Source: Anaerolineae bacterium
GTDB taxonomy: Bacteria > Chloroflexota > Anaerolineae > Aggregatilineales > Phototrophicaceae
Assembly: GCA_022842885.1 (NCBI GenBank)
Contig: JALHOR010000039.1
Coordinates: 1 to 46,935 of the forward strand
Direction of reading: 5' to 3'
Length of the DNA stretch: 46,935 nucleotides
A model generated the notes under the pieces. The model was not told where the DNA came from. It saw nothing but the letters and a program-made list of their open reading frames with translations, and did not search any database. Below, one piece after another: positions 7,056 to 13,957 of this stretch (within the stretch, counting starts at the first letter, position 1; every line of letters starts with the position of its first letter). A program made the translations under genes and the position numbers.

Positions 7056-7214
7056 CAGTGTAGATAAAAAGCGCACATGGACTTTTTTAGGCGCGTCTGC
7101 CAATTTTCGCCACCACTCCAAAAAAGATTGCTCAGTGGAGTGGGCAGGATTCGAACCTGCACGTCTTGCGACACCCCGCCTTCAACGATAACCCATGCAC
7201 AACGACCCACACTG
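7056..7214 (-). ncRNA. Y RNA-like unit Y3 with permuted tRNA-Leu-type module
   Basis: The terminal stem is CAGTGTGG with CTACACTG (8 bp, one G-U), followed by a GCCAAAAA tail. The conserved element GGGTCG-N8-GGGTTATC is at 7208-7187. The insert is a complete class II tRNA body in permuted order: anticodon-stem half AGGCG, a long variable arm (TGTCGCAAGACG), T arm GCAGG/CCTGC around TTCGAAT, 3' acceptor CCACTCC plus A, a 17-nt loop, 5' acceptor GGAGTGG (7 perfect pairs), a leucine-type D arm (TGGCGAAAATTGGCAGACGC), then CGCCT, which pairs with AGGCG. The Y stem emerges where the anticodon loop would be. Confidence 0.87.
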
Positions 7215-7231
7215 GTTGAATGTGTTTTTGG

Positions 7232-7303
7232 CAACGTGGATAAACAATTGTGCGGGGAACTTTCCTCTCGTACTAGATAACCCCATCACGCCGACCCACG
7301 TTG
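7232..7303 (-). ncRNA. Y RNA-like unit Y2 with sarcin-ricin-loop motif
   Basis: The terminal stem is a perfect 8 bp (CAACGTGG/CCACGTTG) followed by GCCAAAAAC. The conserved element GGGTCG-N8-GGGTTATC is at 7297-7276 and the 3' strand has GTTTATCC. The short insert contains CTAGTACGAGAGGA (7276-7263), identical to the sarcin-ricin loop of bacterial 23S rRNA, followed by AAAG. It can form the bulged-G motif AGUA/GAA capped by C-GAGA-G and closed by CU/AG. Flanking GGGG/CCCC and GTG/CAC pairs extend the rod. There is no tRNA-like part. Confidence 0.82.
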
Positions 7304-7330
7304 AAAATTGTTAAACTACTGATTTTTTGC

Positions 7331-7438
7331 CACACGGATAAGCTATTCGGCACGGGATTTACACCCCGATACTGCTTGGTGGAGTGACTAGGATTCGAAC
7401 CTGGAAAGACCGATAACCCGCGCCATTCGACCCGTGTG
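7331..7438 (-). ncRNA. Y RNA-like unit Y1 with partial permuted tRNA-like module
   Basis: The terminal stem is CACACGG with CCGTGTG (7 bp), followed by GCAAAAAA. The conserved element GGGTCG-N8-GGGTTATC is at 7433-7412, and the 3' strand has CTTATCC. The insert has a T arm around TTCGAAT (one stem mismatch, CCAGG/CCTAG), the 3' acceptor strand CACTCC, then ACCA (discriminator plus an encoded CCA), nine more linker nt and the 5' acceptor strand GGGGTG (6 bp with one G-U). The D arm is not recognisable. The 5' end lies about 9 nt after the stop codon of the upstream small gene, which implies co-transcription. Confidence 0.78.
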
Positions 7439-7446
7439 TTGGGTTG

Positions 7447-7875
7447 TTAATTGTTCTTTGCTGCGTCTATCTTTTGCTGATTTTCCAGAATTTGCGGCAC
7501 GATAGCAATGGCATTGTAAAATCCCACCAGCGATTCGCCATCTTCCAAGCCGCCCAAAAAGAGTTTGTTCACTTTATTGAACGGAAAGGCGGTAATGCCG
7601 CCTGCCATCACCAAGCCCGGTTGTTCGTCAACCATTTGCCATTCGCCGCCGTAACGATGCCGGATGCATTCGCCAAAGAATGCCCCCAAATTATTCGATA
7701 CTTGCCATGCCGTCTCTTGGGAGACTGTGAGCCGGATACGCTCGATAAAATCTTCCAGTTTTTTGACGGATGCCAAATCATAAGCCAATTCGGTGTTTTC
7801 CATCTCGCGCATGAGTTGGATAACCAGTTCAGCATTCTGTCGAACTTTTTCTGCTAAGGGTGGTTCTTTTGGCAT
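7447..7875 (-). CDS. Small protein of unknown function, between rsr and the Y RNA array
   Basis: The start at ATG 7875 (MPKEPPLAEK) has AGGAG seven nt upstream; the product is 142 residues, soluble and without signal peptide. It has a helical N-terminal half (about 5-65) and a C-terminal half with the phrases NNLGAFFGECIRHRYGGEW and FPFNKVNKLF. I do not recognise it with confidence; the style recalls small DUF proteins with an LGAFLGE..GGEW pattern. It starts 46 nt after the rsr stop and ends about 9 nt before Y1, so it is very likely made from the same transcript as rsr and the Y RNAs. A role in the Ro60 complex is inferred only from position. Confidence 0.75.
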   Translation of the reverse strand: MPKEPPLAEKVRQNAELVIQLMREMENTELAYDLASVKKLEDFIERIRLTVSQETAWQVSNNLGAFFGECIRHRYGGEWQMVDEQPGLVMAGGITAFPFNKVNKLFLGGLEDGESLVGFYNAIAIVPQILENQQKIDAAKNN

Positions 7876-7921
7876 TTTCGCACTCCTGAACGGGGGGATG
7901 CCCACAACATCCCCCATATTT

Positions 7922-9574
7922 TTAGATGCGCCCCGCAGAGAAATCCGCCATCACTCCGGGCGCGGCGCTATCAAAACCGATAACGTCCATCATACCCCCA
8001 TCATGCGGGTCGGCAATACTGAAATTGGTCGCCGTCATGCCCACCACAATCAGTTTCGCCGGAATGCCTGTTTTTTCCCGATACTGCGCCAATGCCTGCG
8101 ACGGGTGAATTTTCCCGAACCACGATTCATTATCTGTATAGATTACGAATGTATCTAAAGATAAATTATGTTTCATCGCATACAGCATCGGCAGCGCACA
8201 ATCAGTTGCGCCAAAGGGCAAGTTGGTAATGGCGTTACTCACATCATCCAAGCGCATTTTGGCACTGATATTTAAAGGTACCATTTTGTCATAGAACGCC
8301 GTGAACATGTAATCGCGTTCCGTGCGTGCCGTGACGAGCGCCATTGCCGCGCTAGCTTCACGCGGGGTCAAGCCCGGCACCCCGGCAATAGTGCCACTCA
8401 TCATTGAGCCAGAGACATCCAGCGCCAACATCGTGCGCTTGTTGGTCGGCTCAATCGCCTTAAATGCCAGTTCAAATGCTGTATCCAGCGCATCCAGCAC
8501 TTTCGGCGTGGGTGTCCATTCTTTCGGCTGTGAATTTGCCATCAACGGATGATAACTTTGCCCCTTTAAGCCGAAGCCCAAGCCATACACGCGCAGCGCC
8601 GACAAAATCGCAATCGGGTGAATGCGTGCTTTCTGCAAGCGGTTGGCATCAGTCAGCCGGGCGACCACCGTCTTTTCGGCATCGCTCATGGGGGTCAAAA
8701 GCCCCACTTTGCTCATCACGCCCAAATTACGAATCATCGCGGTCATGGGCATATCTGTCAAAAGGGCTTCCCAAATTGCCGGTTCGCGCAGCCAATCGGT
8801 CGGCAGAGCCTCTCGCGGTAGTTTATATTGCCGAATCAGACTCAACACCGTTTCGACATTTTGGGCTTGCTGCACGCGCTCAAAGGCATGAATATAAGCC
8901 AGTGCTGCATCCGCTGGAATTGCGGCTGCTTGCGCCCAAACTGCTTCATCGCGCCGCGTAATCCACTGGAAAATGGCTTTAACCGTTTCGTCGGATGGCA
9001 TCGGGTGTGCCTTCCGTAAAGTATCGGTGTGCGTCCAACCGTTACGCTGGCGATATTTCACCACCTGATACACCATATCACGCGGTGTTTTTTCGGTGTA
9101 CCACGCGCCTACTGCCCGCCGCAATCCACGTCCCCAACCACGCATGGTCTGCACAAATTCTATAAATGTGAATAAATGCGTTCCAATACGGCACACCTGC
9201 GGCAGCGCATCAAATGCAGCTTTGCGGGTAGCTGGGTCGCCATGGCTTGCCGCTAATGCCAGCGCAAAAATTGCCGGGTCATTGCGCGGCGCACGCCCAT
9301 CTTCGGAAATTGCCACAATTTCGCGCACCGTTCGCAAGCCATCGGTGTGGATGCAAGTCAGCACATTGTTGGCATTCGCCACCGTCAGCGCCCGTTCAGT
9401 GACATAATATGTGCCACCTTCTGCCCCTAATACGATAAAGCGTTTCAGTTGTTCCCAAATGCTAATTTCAAAGGTATAGCCCCCAGCATTATTTTTGACC
9501 ATCTGCTTGCCGGGAATCGGCTGATTCTGGGGTGTTGCCACCGGCTGCATGGCGTTCTTCAAATATTTCTTCAC
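7922..9574 (-). CDS. rsr: Bacterial Ro60 orthologue (TROVE domain RNA-binding ring protein, Rsr)
   Basis: The start is GTG at 9574 with GAGGT a few nt upstream; 550 residues, normal for Ro60. The N-terminal TROVE/HEAT-repeat ring (about 35-370) shows the family signatures FIVLGAEGGTYYVTERALT (47-65) and YRQRNGWTHTDTLRKAH (174-190). The C-terminal vWA domain (about 380-540) has a MIDAS: DVSGS (386-390), Thr in GATD (457) and Asp in YTDNE (481). Ro60 proteins bind the outside of Y RNA stems and thread misfolded RNA ends through the ring; in bacteria they act in RNA quality control and rRNA maturation with 3'-5' exonucleases such as PNPase. Y RNA units lie both upstream (Y0) and downstream (Y1-Y6) on the same strand. 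No rtcBA or pnp gene is nearby. Confidence 0.96.
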   Translation of the reverse strand: MKKYLKNAMQPVATPQNQPIPGKQMVKNNAGGYTFEISIWEQLKRFIVLGAEGGTYYVTERALTVANANNVLTCIHTDGLRTVREIVAISEDGRAPRNDPAIFALALAASHGDPATRKAAFDALPQVCRIGTHLFTFIEFVQTMRGWGRGLRRAVGAWYTEKTPRDMVYQVVKYRQRNGWTHTDTLRKAHPMPSDETVKAIFQWITRRDEAVWAQAAAIPADAALAYIHAFERVQQAQNVETVLSLIRQYKLPREALPTDWLREPAIWEALLTDMPMTAMIRNLGVMSKVGLLTPMSDAEKTVVARLTDANRLQKARIHPIAILSALRVYGLGFGLKGQSYHPLMANSQPKEWTPTPKVLDALDTAFELAFKAIEPTNKRTMLALDVSGSMMSGTIAGVPGLTPREASAAMALVTARTERDYMFTAFYDKMVPLNISAKMRLDDVSNAITNLPFGATDCALPMLYAMKHNLSLDTFVIYTDNESWFGKIHPSQALAQYREKTGIPAKLIVVGMTATNFSIADPHDGGMMDVIGFDSAAPGVMADFSAGRI

Positions 9575-9631
9575 AACCCACCTCTATTCCAGTAAAAAAC
9601 AATAAAGCGAATTGCCGCCAGTGTGCGGGGT

Positions 9632-9701
9632 TGTCGGGTAAAGAATGCGCCGGATATTTTGGTTCGCTTTTGGACGATAACCCGTGCGCGGCGACCCGAC
9701 A
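9632..9701 (-). ncRNA. Minimal Y RNA-like unit Y0 in the rsr leader
   Basis: The conserved element GGGTCG-N8-GGGTTATC is at 9697-9676. TGTCGGGT at the 5' end pairs perfectly with ACCCGACA at the 3' end (8 bp), and the 3' strand carries CTTTACCC. The insert is about 30 nt with no tRNA-like part. Its 5' end coincides with the transcription start predicted from the promoter at 9707-9736, and its 3' end lies 57 nt before the rsr start codon. It could be a separate short Y RNA or a leader structure through which Ro60 controls its own message. Confidence 0.72.
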
Positions 9702-9706
9702 CTTTC

Positions 9707-9736
9707 AATATAGCACGAAAGTCTATAAGGGGTCAA
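9707..9736 (-). promoter_or_regulatory. Promoter of the Y RNA-rsr operon
   Basis: The minus strand reads TTGACC (9736-9731), 18 nt, TATATT (9712-9707), a good sigma70-type match. The predicted start, 6-7 nt after the -10, falls at about 9700, on the first bases of Y0. No other promoter of this quality was seen between here and the Y1-Y6 array. Confidence 0.65.
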
Positions 9737-10023
9737 GAGGGGTAATTGTGTGCAAATTATAACAATTTAAAATAAGTCCCTAGTCCTTAGTCCCTAGTTC
9801 AAAAGCTAACAGCTTTTCTTTTTTGGCGCATTTCTCCGTGAAATTTTTGTGTTCGATGGGCAGTGTCTACGCGCTCCTGTGTCTCTATGGTTCAGAATTG
9901 CAGTACATTACAAATCTAAAACACGCCCTAATCGCTAAAAAAATCCACCCGCCACGAATCCAGAAGCAAAGCGCAATATGGTAAACTGGATAGAAATTTT
10001 TGGCTGTTGAGGATATTAACATT
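9737..10023. other. Intergenic region with short repeats
   Basis: No gene is seen. Around 9774-9800 there is a direct repeat of AGTCC(C/T)TAG (three units), and AAAAGCTAACAGCTTTT is a short palindrome at about 9800-9816. At about 9836-9895 lies a sequence that, read on the minus strand, resembles the CACAGAG-rich repeat at 15655-15725. The last part holds the ribosome binding site GAGGA (10009-10013) of the permease gene. Confidence 0.5.
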
Positions 10024-11400
10024 ATGGCGCGGATGGCACGGTCTTTACTCAATAATTTTCGGGATTTGTTTACTGCCACTGCCGGGGATGAAGCGTGGAT
10101 TGATAATGACACGCACCTAACCCCGCGGGAAACACTGGTGCGGCGCGTTGCCAATATTCTGGAATGGGGCGCAGGCATTCATTTTGCGGCGGCGGCATTG
10201 TTGCTGATTCTTTTGTTTCTCAGTGGTGATTTGGCGAATAACATCAAAAATATGGTACTGCTCAACAACAGTGCGCTACCAGCCGATGTCGCCATGTTGG
10301 CGATTTTGCTGGCACTGTTCAGCAATGGTGGCTTGCTATTGCTATTAGCAGTGGGTGCCTTGGCACAAGAATTTTGGGCGCTGCCCTTGCTGATACTTCT
10401 CGCGTTGGTAAATCTAGCGGGCTTGCTTGTGGCAGGTTTTACCCCGGCATTGCTGGCAATCATTGCTTGTGCTTATGCTGGCTATGTGGCGCTGAAAGAT
10501 TGGCGGGCATTTCATGGCAATCCGGTCGCTATCAAAGAATTGCGCGGCAGAATGCGCGGTGTGCGGGCATTTGCCATCATCACCGTCTTTTTGAGCATGA
10601 TGGGCAGTTTTACCGTTCTGCTATATTTGTTGCAATTGCCAGCGGTATTTGGTGGCAAAACCATCATTACCGGCGAATTGGGGCGCACTTTATTTACGGG
10701 TGTGTTTCTCGTTGAACTGCTGATGATTATTTTTATCGTTCCGGCTTTAACTGCCGGAGCAGTCACTGGAGAACGAGAACGCGGTACATATGATTTGCTG
10801 CAAACCACCTTACTTTCTGCCCCGGCGTTTTTAGTCGGCAAAATGGAATCGGCATTGGGGTATATTTTGCTGCTGCTGCTTTCGGGTGTGCCGCTGCAAA
10901 GTATCGCCTTTTTGTTTGGTGGCATCAGCGAAATTGAAGTGCTGCTTGCCTTCGTGATTTTGACCGTAACGGCACTGCTGCTCGGCGCGATGGGGTTATT
11001 TTTCTCGGCGTTCACGGGGCGGACTTTAACCGCAACCGTGCGCGTGTATACAATTGCCATTGGCACAACCGCGCTGCTAACGCTGAAAACCCTCACCTTT
11101 AGCCCATTCCGCGATGTGATTGAAAATGTGGCGGTGGGTGCCGCCTCGCCCCTCATCGAAATTATCTTGATTTACACCGACATGCTCATTTCCAGTTTGA
11201 ACCCGGTCACAGCCGCCTATTTCACACAGCAAATTTTGATTACCCATCAGCAAGTTGCTGTTTTGAATGTGCAGTTGCAAACGACTGGCGGCACTATTCC
11301 GGTGATTTCGCCTTGGATACTGCTCACGATTTTTAGCTTGACGACGATGGCGGCACTCTTGCTGCTGGCTATCCGCCGGATGCGCCGCGCCGGGATATAG
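10024..11400 (+). CDS. ABC-2-type transporter permease, polytopic membrane protein
   Basis: ATG at 10024 is preferred because GAGGA lies 10 nt upstream; a TTG 24 nt further upstream is less likely. The 458-residue product has about ten hydrophobic segments. A loop in the middle contains the phrase GAVTGERERGTYDLLQTT, the hallmark after the early helices of ABC-2 permeases (GldF/NatB-like). It should form the membrane channel of an exporter with an ABC ATPase, which is not encoded in this window. The next genes on the same strand are a toxin-antitoxin pair and a low-complexity membrane protein. The substrate cannot be predicted. Confidence 0.75.
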   Translation: MARMARSLLNNFRDLFTATAGDEAWIDNDTHLTPRETLVRRVANILEWGAGIHFAAAALLLILLFLSGDLANNIKNMVLLNNSALPADVAMLAILLALFSNGGLLLLLAVGALAQEFWALPLLILLALVNLAGLLVAGFTPALLAIIACAYAGYVALKDWRAFHGNPVAIKELRGRMRGVRAFAIITVFLSMMGSFTVLLYLLQLPAVFGGKTIITGELGRTLFTGVFLVELLMIIFIVPALTAGAVTGERERGTYDLLQTTLLSAPAFLVGKMESALGYILLLLLSGVPLQSIAFLFGGISEIEVLLAFVILTVTALLLGAMGLFFSAFTGRTLTATVRVYTIAIGTTALLTLKTLTFSPFRDVIENVAVGAASPLIEIILIYTDMLISSLNPVTAAYFTQQILITHQQVAVLNVQLQTTGGTIPVISPWILLTIFSLTTMAALLLLAIRRMRRAGI

Positions 11401-11444
11401 TTGGTGTAGAATACGATAAAGAGTCATTATGAGGATGTAACCCG

Positions 11445-11696
11445 ATGGCAAAAACACTGCTGACAATTCCGGTGGATGAGGATATTGCCGAACTGTATTA
11501 TCAAGCCTTGCCGGAAGACCGCTATAAGATGGAATTTATGATTAGCTTTTGGTTGCGGGATGTTGCTTATGCGCGGGATAACCCAGAAGAAGCAAAAGCT
11601 CGCCTGACAACATTAATGGAACAAATTAGTGAAAAAGCACAAGCACGCGGTATGACACCAGAGATTCTAGCGGAGATACTTGCCGAAGATGACTAA
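11445..11696 (+). CDS. Putative antitoxin of a PIN-domain toxin-antitoxin pair
   Basis: An 83-residue, mainly helical acidic protein with no clear known fold; GAGGA lies upstream of the ATG (GAGGATGTAACCCGATG). Its last codons overlap the start of the PIN gene by 8 nt, the usual translational coupling of toxin-antitoxin operons. The C-terminal acidic tail (ILAEILAEDD) could cover the toxin active site. The assignment as antitoxin rests on size, position and overlap, not on recognised homology. Confidence 0.65.
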   Translation: MAKTLLTIPVDEDIAELYYQALPEDRYKMEFMISFWLRDVAYARDNPEEAKARLTTLMEQISEKAQARGMTPEILAEILAEDD

Positions 11697-12117
11697 ACCT
11701 CTGTTTGTTCTCGATACGAGCCTGATTATTAGCGCACTCATCTTTAAAAATTCAGTGCCAGATCAGGCTTTTAATTTAGCCTTTCAATCTGGCGAAGTTT
11801 TGCAATCAGACGCCACTATAGAAGAATTGAAAACTGTGATTCAGCGAAAAAAGTTCGATAAATATGTTATGGAAGAAATTCGTTTTGAGTTTTTGGAAAA
11901 TTTTTTAAACAGTGCGAGATTAATTCCTGTTCAACTCACTATCACCGAGTGCCGTGACCCGAAAGATAACAAATTTCTGGAATTAGCGGTGAGTGGTGAG
12001 GCAGCCGCAATCATTAGTGGGGATGAGGATTTACTTGTCTTGCACCCGTTTCGTGGCATTCAAATTCTGACACCCCGCCAATTTTTAGATGATTATCAGG
12101 CGAATCCTGAGACATAG
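11689..12117 (+). CDS. PIN-domain ribonuclease toxin
   Basis: The start at ATG 11689 (MTKPLF) overlaps the stop of the antitoxin; 142 residues. It matches the putative toxin PIN family (COG1569-like). Acidic active-site residues are visible: Asp9 in VLDTS, Glu45/46 in ATIEEL, Asp90 and Asp93 in CRDPKDNKFLELA, and Asp112/Asp114 in SGDEDLL. PIN toxins cleave RNA with Mg2+ or Mn2+ when not bound by the antitoxin. The pair sits between the permease gene and the 12128 gene and may have inserted into an older arrangement. The last bases lie 10 nt from the next start. Confidence 0.88.
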   Translation: MTKPLFVLDTSLIISALIFKNSVPDQAFNLAFQSGEVLQSDATIEELKTVIQRKKFDKYVMEEIRFEFLENFLNSARLIPVQLTITECRDPKDNKFLELAVSGEAAAIISGDEDLLVLHPFRGIQILTPRQFLDDYQANPET

Positions 12118-12127
12118 GCAAAATGCG

Positions 12128-13954
12128 ATGGCAACCCTTTCTAACAGTTCCCCTATTCCAAAACGCACTGAATTTGAGGCATTGGTTTCTCGCTGGGAAA
12201 CGCGGCGGCGCTGGCAAAAATTTATCGTATTGCTGCCGCGTATTCTGGCAGTGGCGCTCATCGTTAGCATCGGCATCTTGCTCATTGGCTATATCACAGA
12301 ATTGCTTGCTGGAACACGCTTGTTGATTGCTGCGGGCATTGCCATGAGTGCGATTATCATCATAGGTGTTGGGATGGCATTGCGCTCACGCCCGATGATG
12401 GATTCGGTGCGCCAATTTGACCTTGAATTTGGCTTGCAAGAGCGCATTTCGACGGCGCTAGAATTGCTTGGTGGGCGCATCCAAACAGGCGAAGACTTGG
12501 CAGCGCATCAATTAGAAGATGCTTATGCCGCTGCCAAACAAATCAATCCCAAAGACAAAATAAAATTAATGTTTCGTCCGGCGGAATGGTTCGCTGTGAT
12601 GCTGTTAGTTGTTCTTTTGCTGCTGGCGATTTGGGCAACCGGTGTTTTGGCAGAACCAACGGATGCTTTATCTGCCGCGACCAACCAAGCGATTGAAGAT
12701 GCAACGGATGATTTACGCGCTATCACCGAAGATGTGGCGACAGAAACAGCACTGACACCGGAAGAACGCCAAGCATTGCTGGAAACACTTGAAACCAGTT
12801 TGGATAATCTGGAAGATGTGCCGTTATCGGCTGAGGAAGCGTTTGCGACTGTAACCGAAGTCGGGCAGCAATTGCGCGAACAATCCGCTGCCATGCGCGA
12901 TGCTCTACAGGCACAGCAGGATGCCTATAATTCAGCAGCGGAACAATTACAAGATGCCGAGTCGCAAAATAGCACAGCAGGCGGCGATACGCCCGGTCTA
13001 GCGACGGCGCTAGAAGACATGCTTAATCAATTGGAAGCAGGCAACGCCAGCGAAGGCATGGCAGAAGCCATGCAAAATGCCGCTAACGAACTGACTGCCA
13101 TTGACCCGGCACTGGCACAGGCGCTCCAAGACGCTGCATCCGGGCTGCAAAATGCCAACACAGGCATGAGCCAAGAGGCACTCCAAGAGGCGCTTGCACA
13201 ATTGCAGCAAAATCAATCCGAAGCCCAACGGCGCGAAGATGCGGCTGATTCGTTAGAAAATTCTGCCGACAATGCCCAATCTGCTGCCCAAAATATTGCC
13301 AGTGCTGAACAAGAACAGCCCGAAGGTGAACCCAATGCCAGCGAAGACTCTACCAGTGGCGAAACCCGCGAAGGGTCGCCGCAAGATGAAGCCCAAACTG
13401 GCGCAGGCGAAAGCGAATCGCCCAATAATCAAGCCGGGGCAGCGGGCGAAGACCAGCAAAATCCGGGTGGCAATGACAGCGGTGGCAACAGCGATTCTGG
13501 CAGTCCTCAATTAAGCAATCAAGGCAGTGCCTCTGCACCGGGGGACAGCCCCAATCCGGGTGAAAACGGTGAAAATACGGCTGGCAACAGTGGCGCGGCG
13601 GGTGGTGCGGGTGATAGTAGTGGTACAGCCGCGTCCAGTGCAGGTGGGGGCGCTGACCAAAACAATAACCCAGATGGGATGGGCGAATCACAATACGAAT
13701 CGGTCTATGCCCCGAATGGCTTGGATACGGCAGGCAGCGAGAATGTGGTTTTGGAGCCAGATAGCAGCGATATGCCCGTCGTTGAAGGCAATTTTCAGGA
13801 TAATCCTACCGGAGAAGCGCGTGTACCCTATAATCAGGTTTTTCAACAATATGCGGATGCCGTCAGTCGCGCTCTCAGCAGCGATTATATTCCGTTGAGC
13901 CTGCGCGATATTGTGCAAGATTATTTTACGTCGTTAGAACCAGAACAGGAATAA
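12128..13954 (+). CDS. Low-complexity membrane protein of unknown function (DUF4175-like style)
   Basis: ATG at 12128 (MATLSNSS) is chosen over an earlier start at 12089 that would overlap the PIN gene. The 608-residue product has two hydrophobic segments near the N terminus (about 25-50 and 55-75), a third at about 150-170, then a long Ala/Gln/Glu-rich, probably coiled-coil region (about 180-390) and a Ser/Gly/Asn/Pro-rich disordered region (about 390-540). The C-terminal 60 residues are ordered (VPYNQVFQQYADAVSRAL, then DIVQDYFTSLEP). Such tails occur in proteins encoded with MoxR/DUF58/vWA genes, though none is here. The function is unknown; a surface or envelope role is inferred. Confidence 0.72.
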   Translation: MATLSNSSPIPKRTEFEALVSRWETRRRWQKFIVLLPRILAVALIVSIGILLIGYITELLAGTRLLIAAGIAMSAIIIIGVGMALRSRPMMDSVRQFDLEFGLQERISTALELLGGRIQTGEDLAAHQLEDAYAAAKQINPKDKIKLMFRPAEWFAVMLLVVLLLLAIWATGVLAEPTDALSAATNQAIEDATDDLRAITEDVATETALTPEERQALLETLETSLDNLEDVPLSAEEAFATVTEVGQQLREQSAAMRDALQAQQDAYNSAAEQLQDAESQNSTAGGDTPGLATALEDMLNQLEAGNASEGMAEAMQNAANELTAIDPALAQALQDAASGLQNANTGMSQEALQEALAQLQQNQSEAQRREDAADSLENSADNAQSAAQNIASAEQEQPEGEPNASEDSTSGETREGSPQDEAQTGAGESESPNNQAGAAGEDQQNPGGNDSGGNSDSGSPQLSNQGSASAPGDSPNPGENGENTAGNSGAAGGAGDSSGTAASSAGGGADQNNNPDGMGESQYESVYAPNGLDTAGSENVVLEPDSSDMPVVEGNFQDNPTGEARVPYNQVFQQYADAVSRALSSDYIPLSLRDIVQDYFTSLEPEQE

Positions 13955-13957
13955 CTT

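Noticed and set aside
6997..7280. Plus-strand open frames of 64-67 codons in the array region
   Set aside because: They run antisense through the folded RNA units, have no ribosome binding site and contain translated T-arm sequence.
6619..7433. CRISPR-like array based on the recurring GATAACCC...CGACCC element
   Set aside because: The 22-nt element has a variable 8-nt core, the distances between copies range from about 90 to 250 nt, and the spacers fold with the repeats. No cas gene is present.
6501..7438. Circularly permuted tRNA genes of the algal or archaeal kind that would yield mature tRNAs
   Set aside because: The 3'-half-before-5'-half order is real, but each permuted unit is enclosed by the shared GGGTCG-N8-GGTTATC stem, most lack a usable anticodon arm, and the units sit beside a Ro60 gene. 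The Y RNA interpretation explains all of this better.
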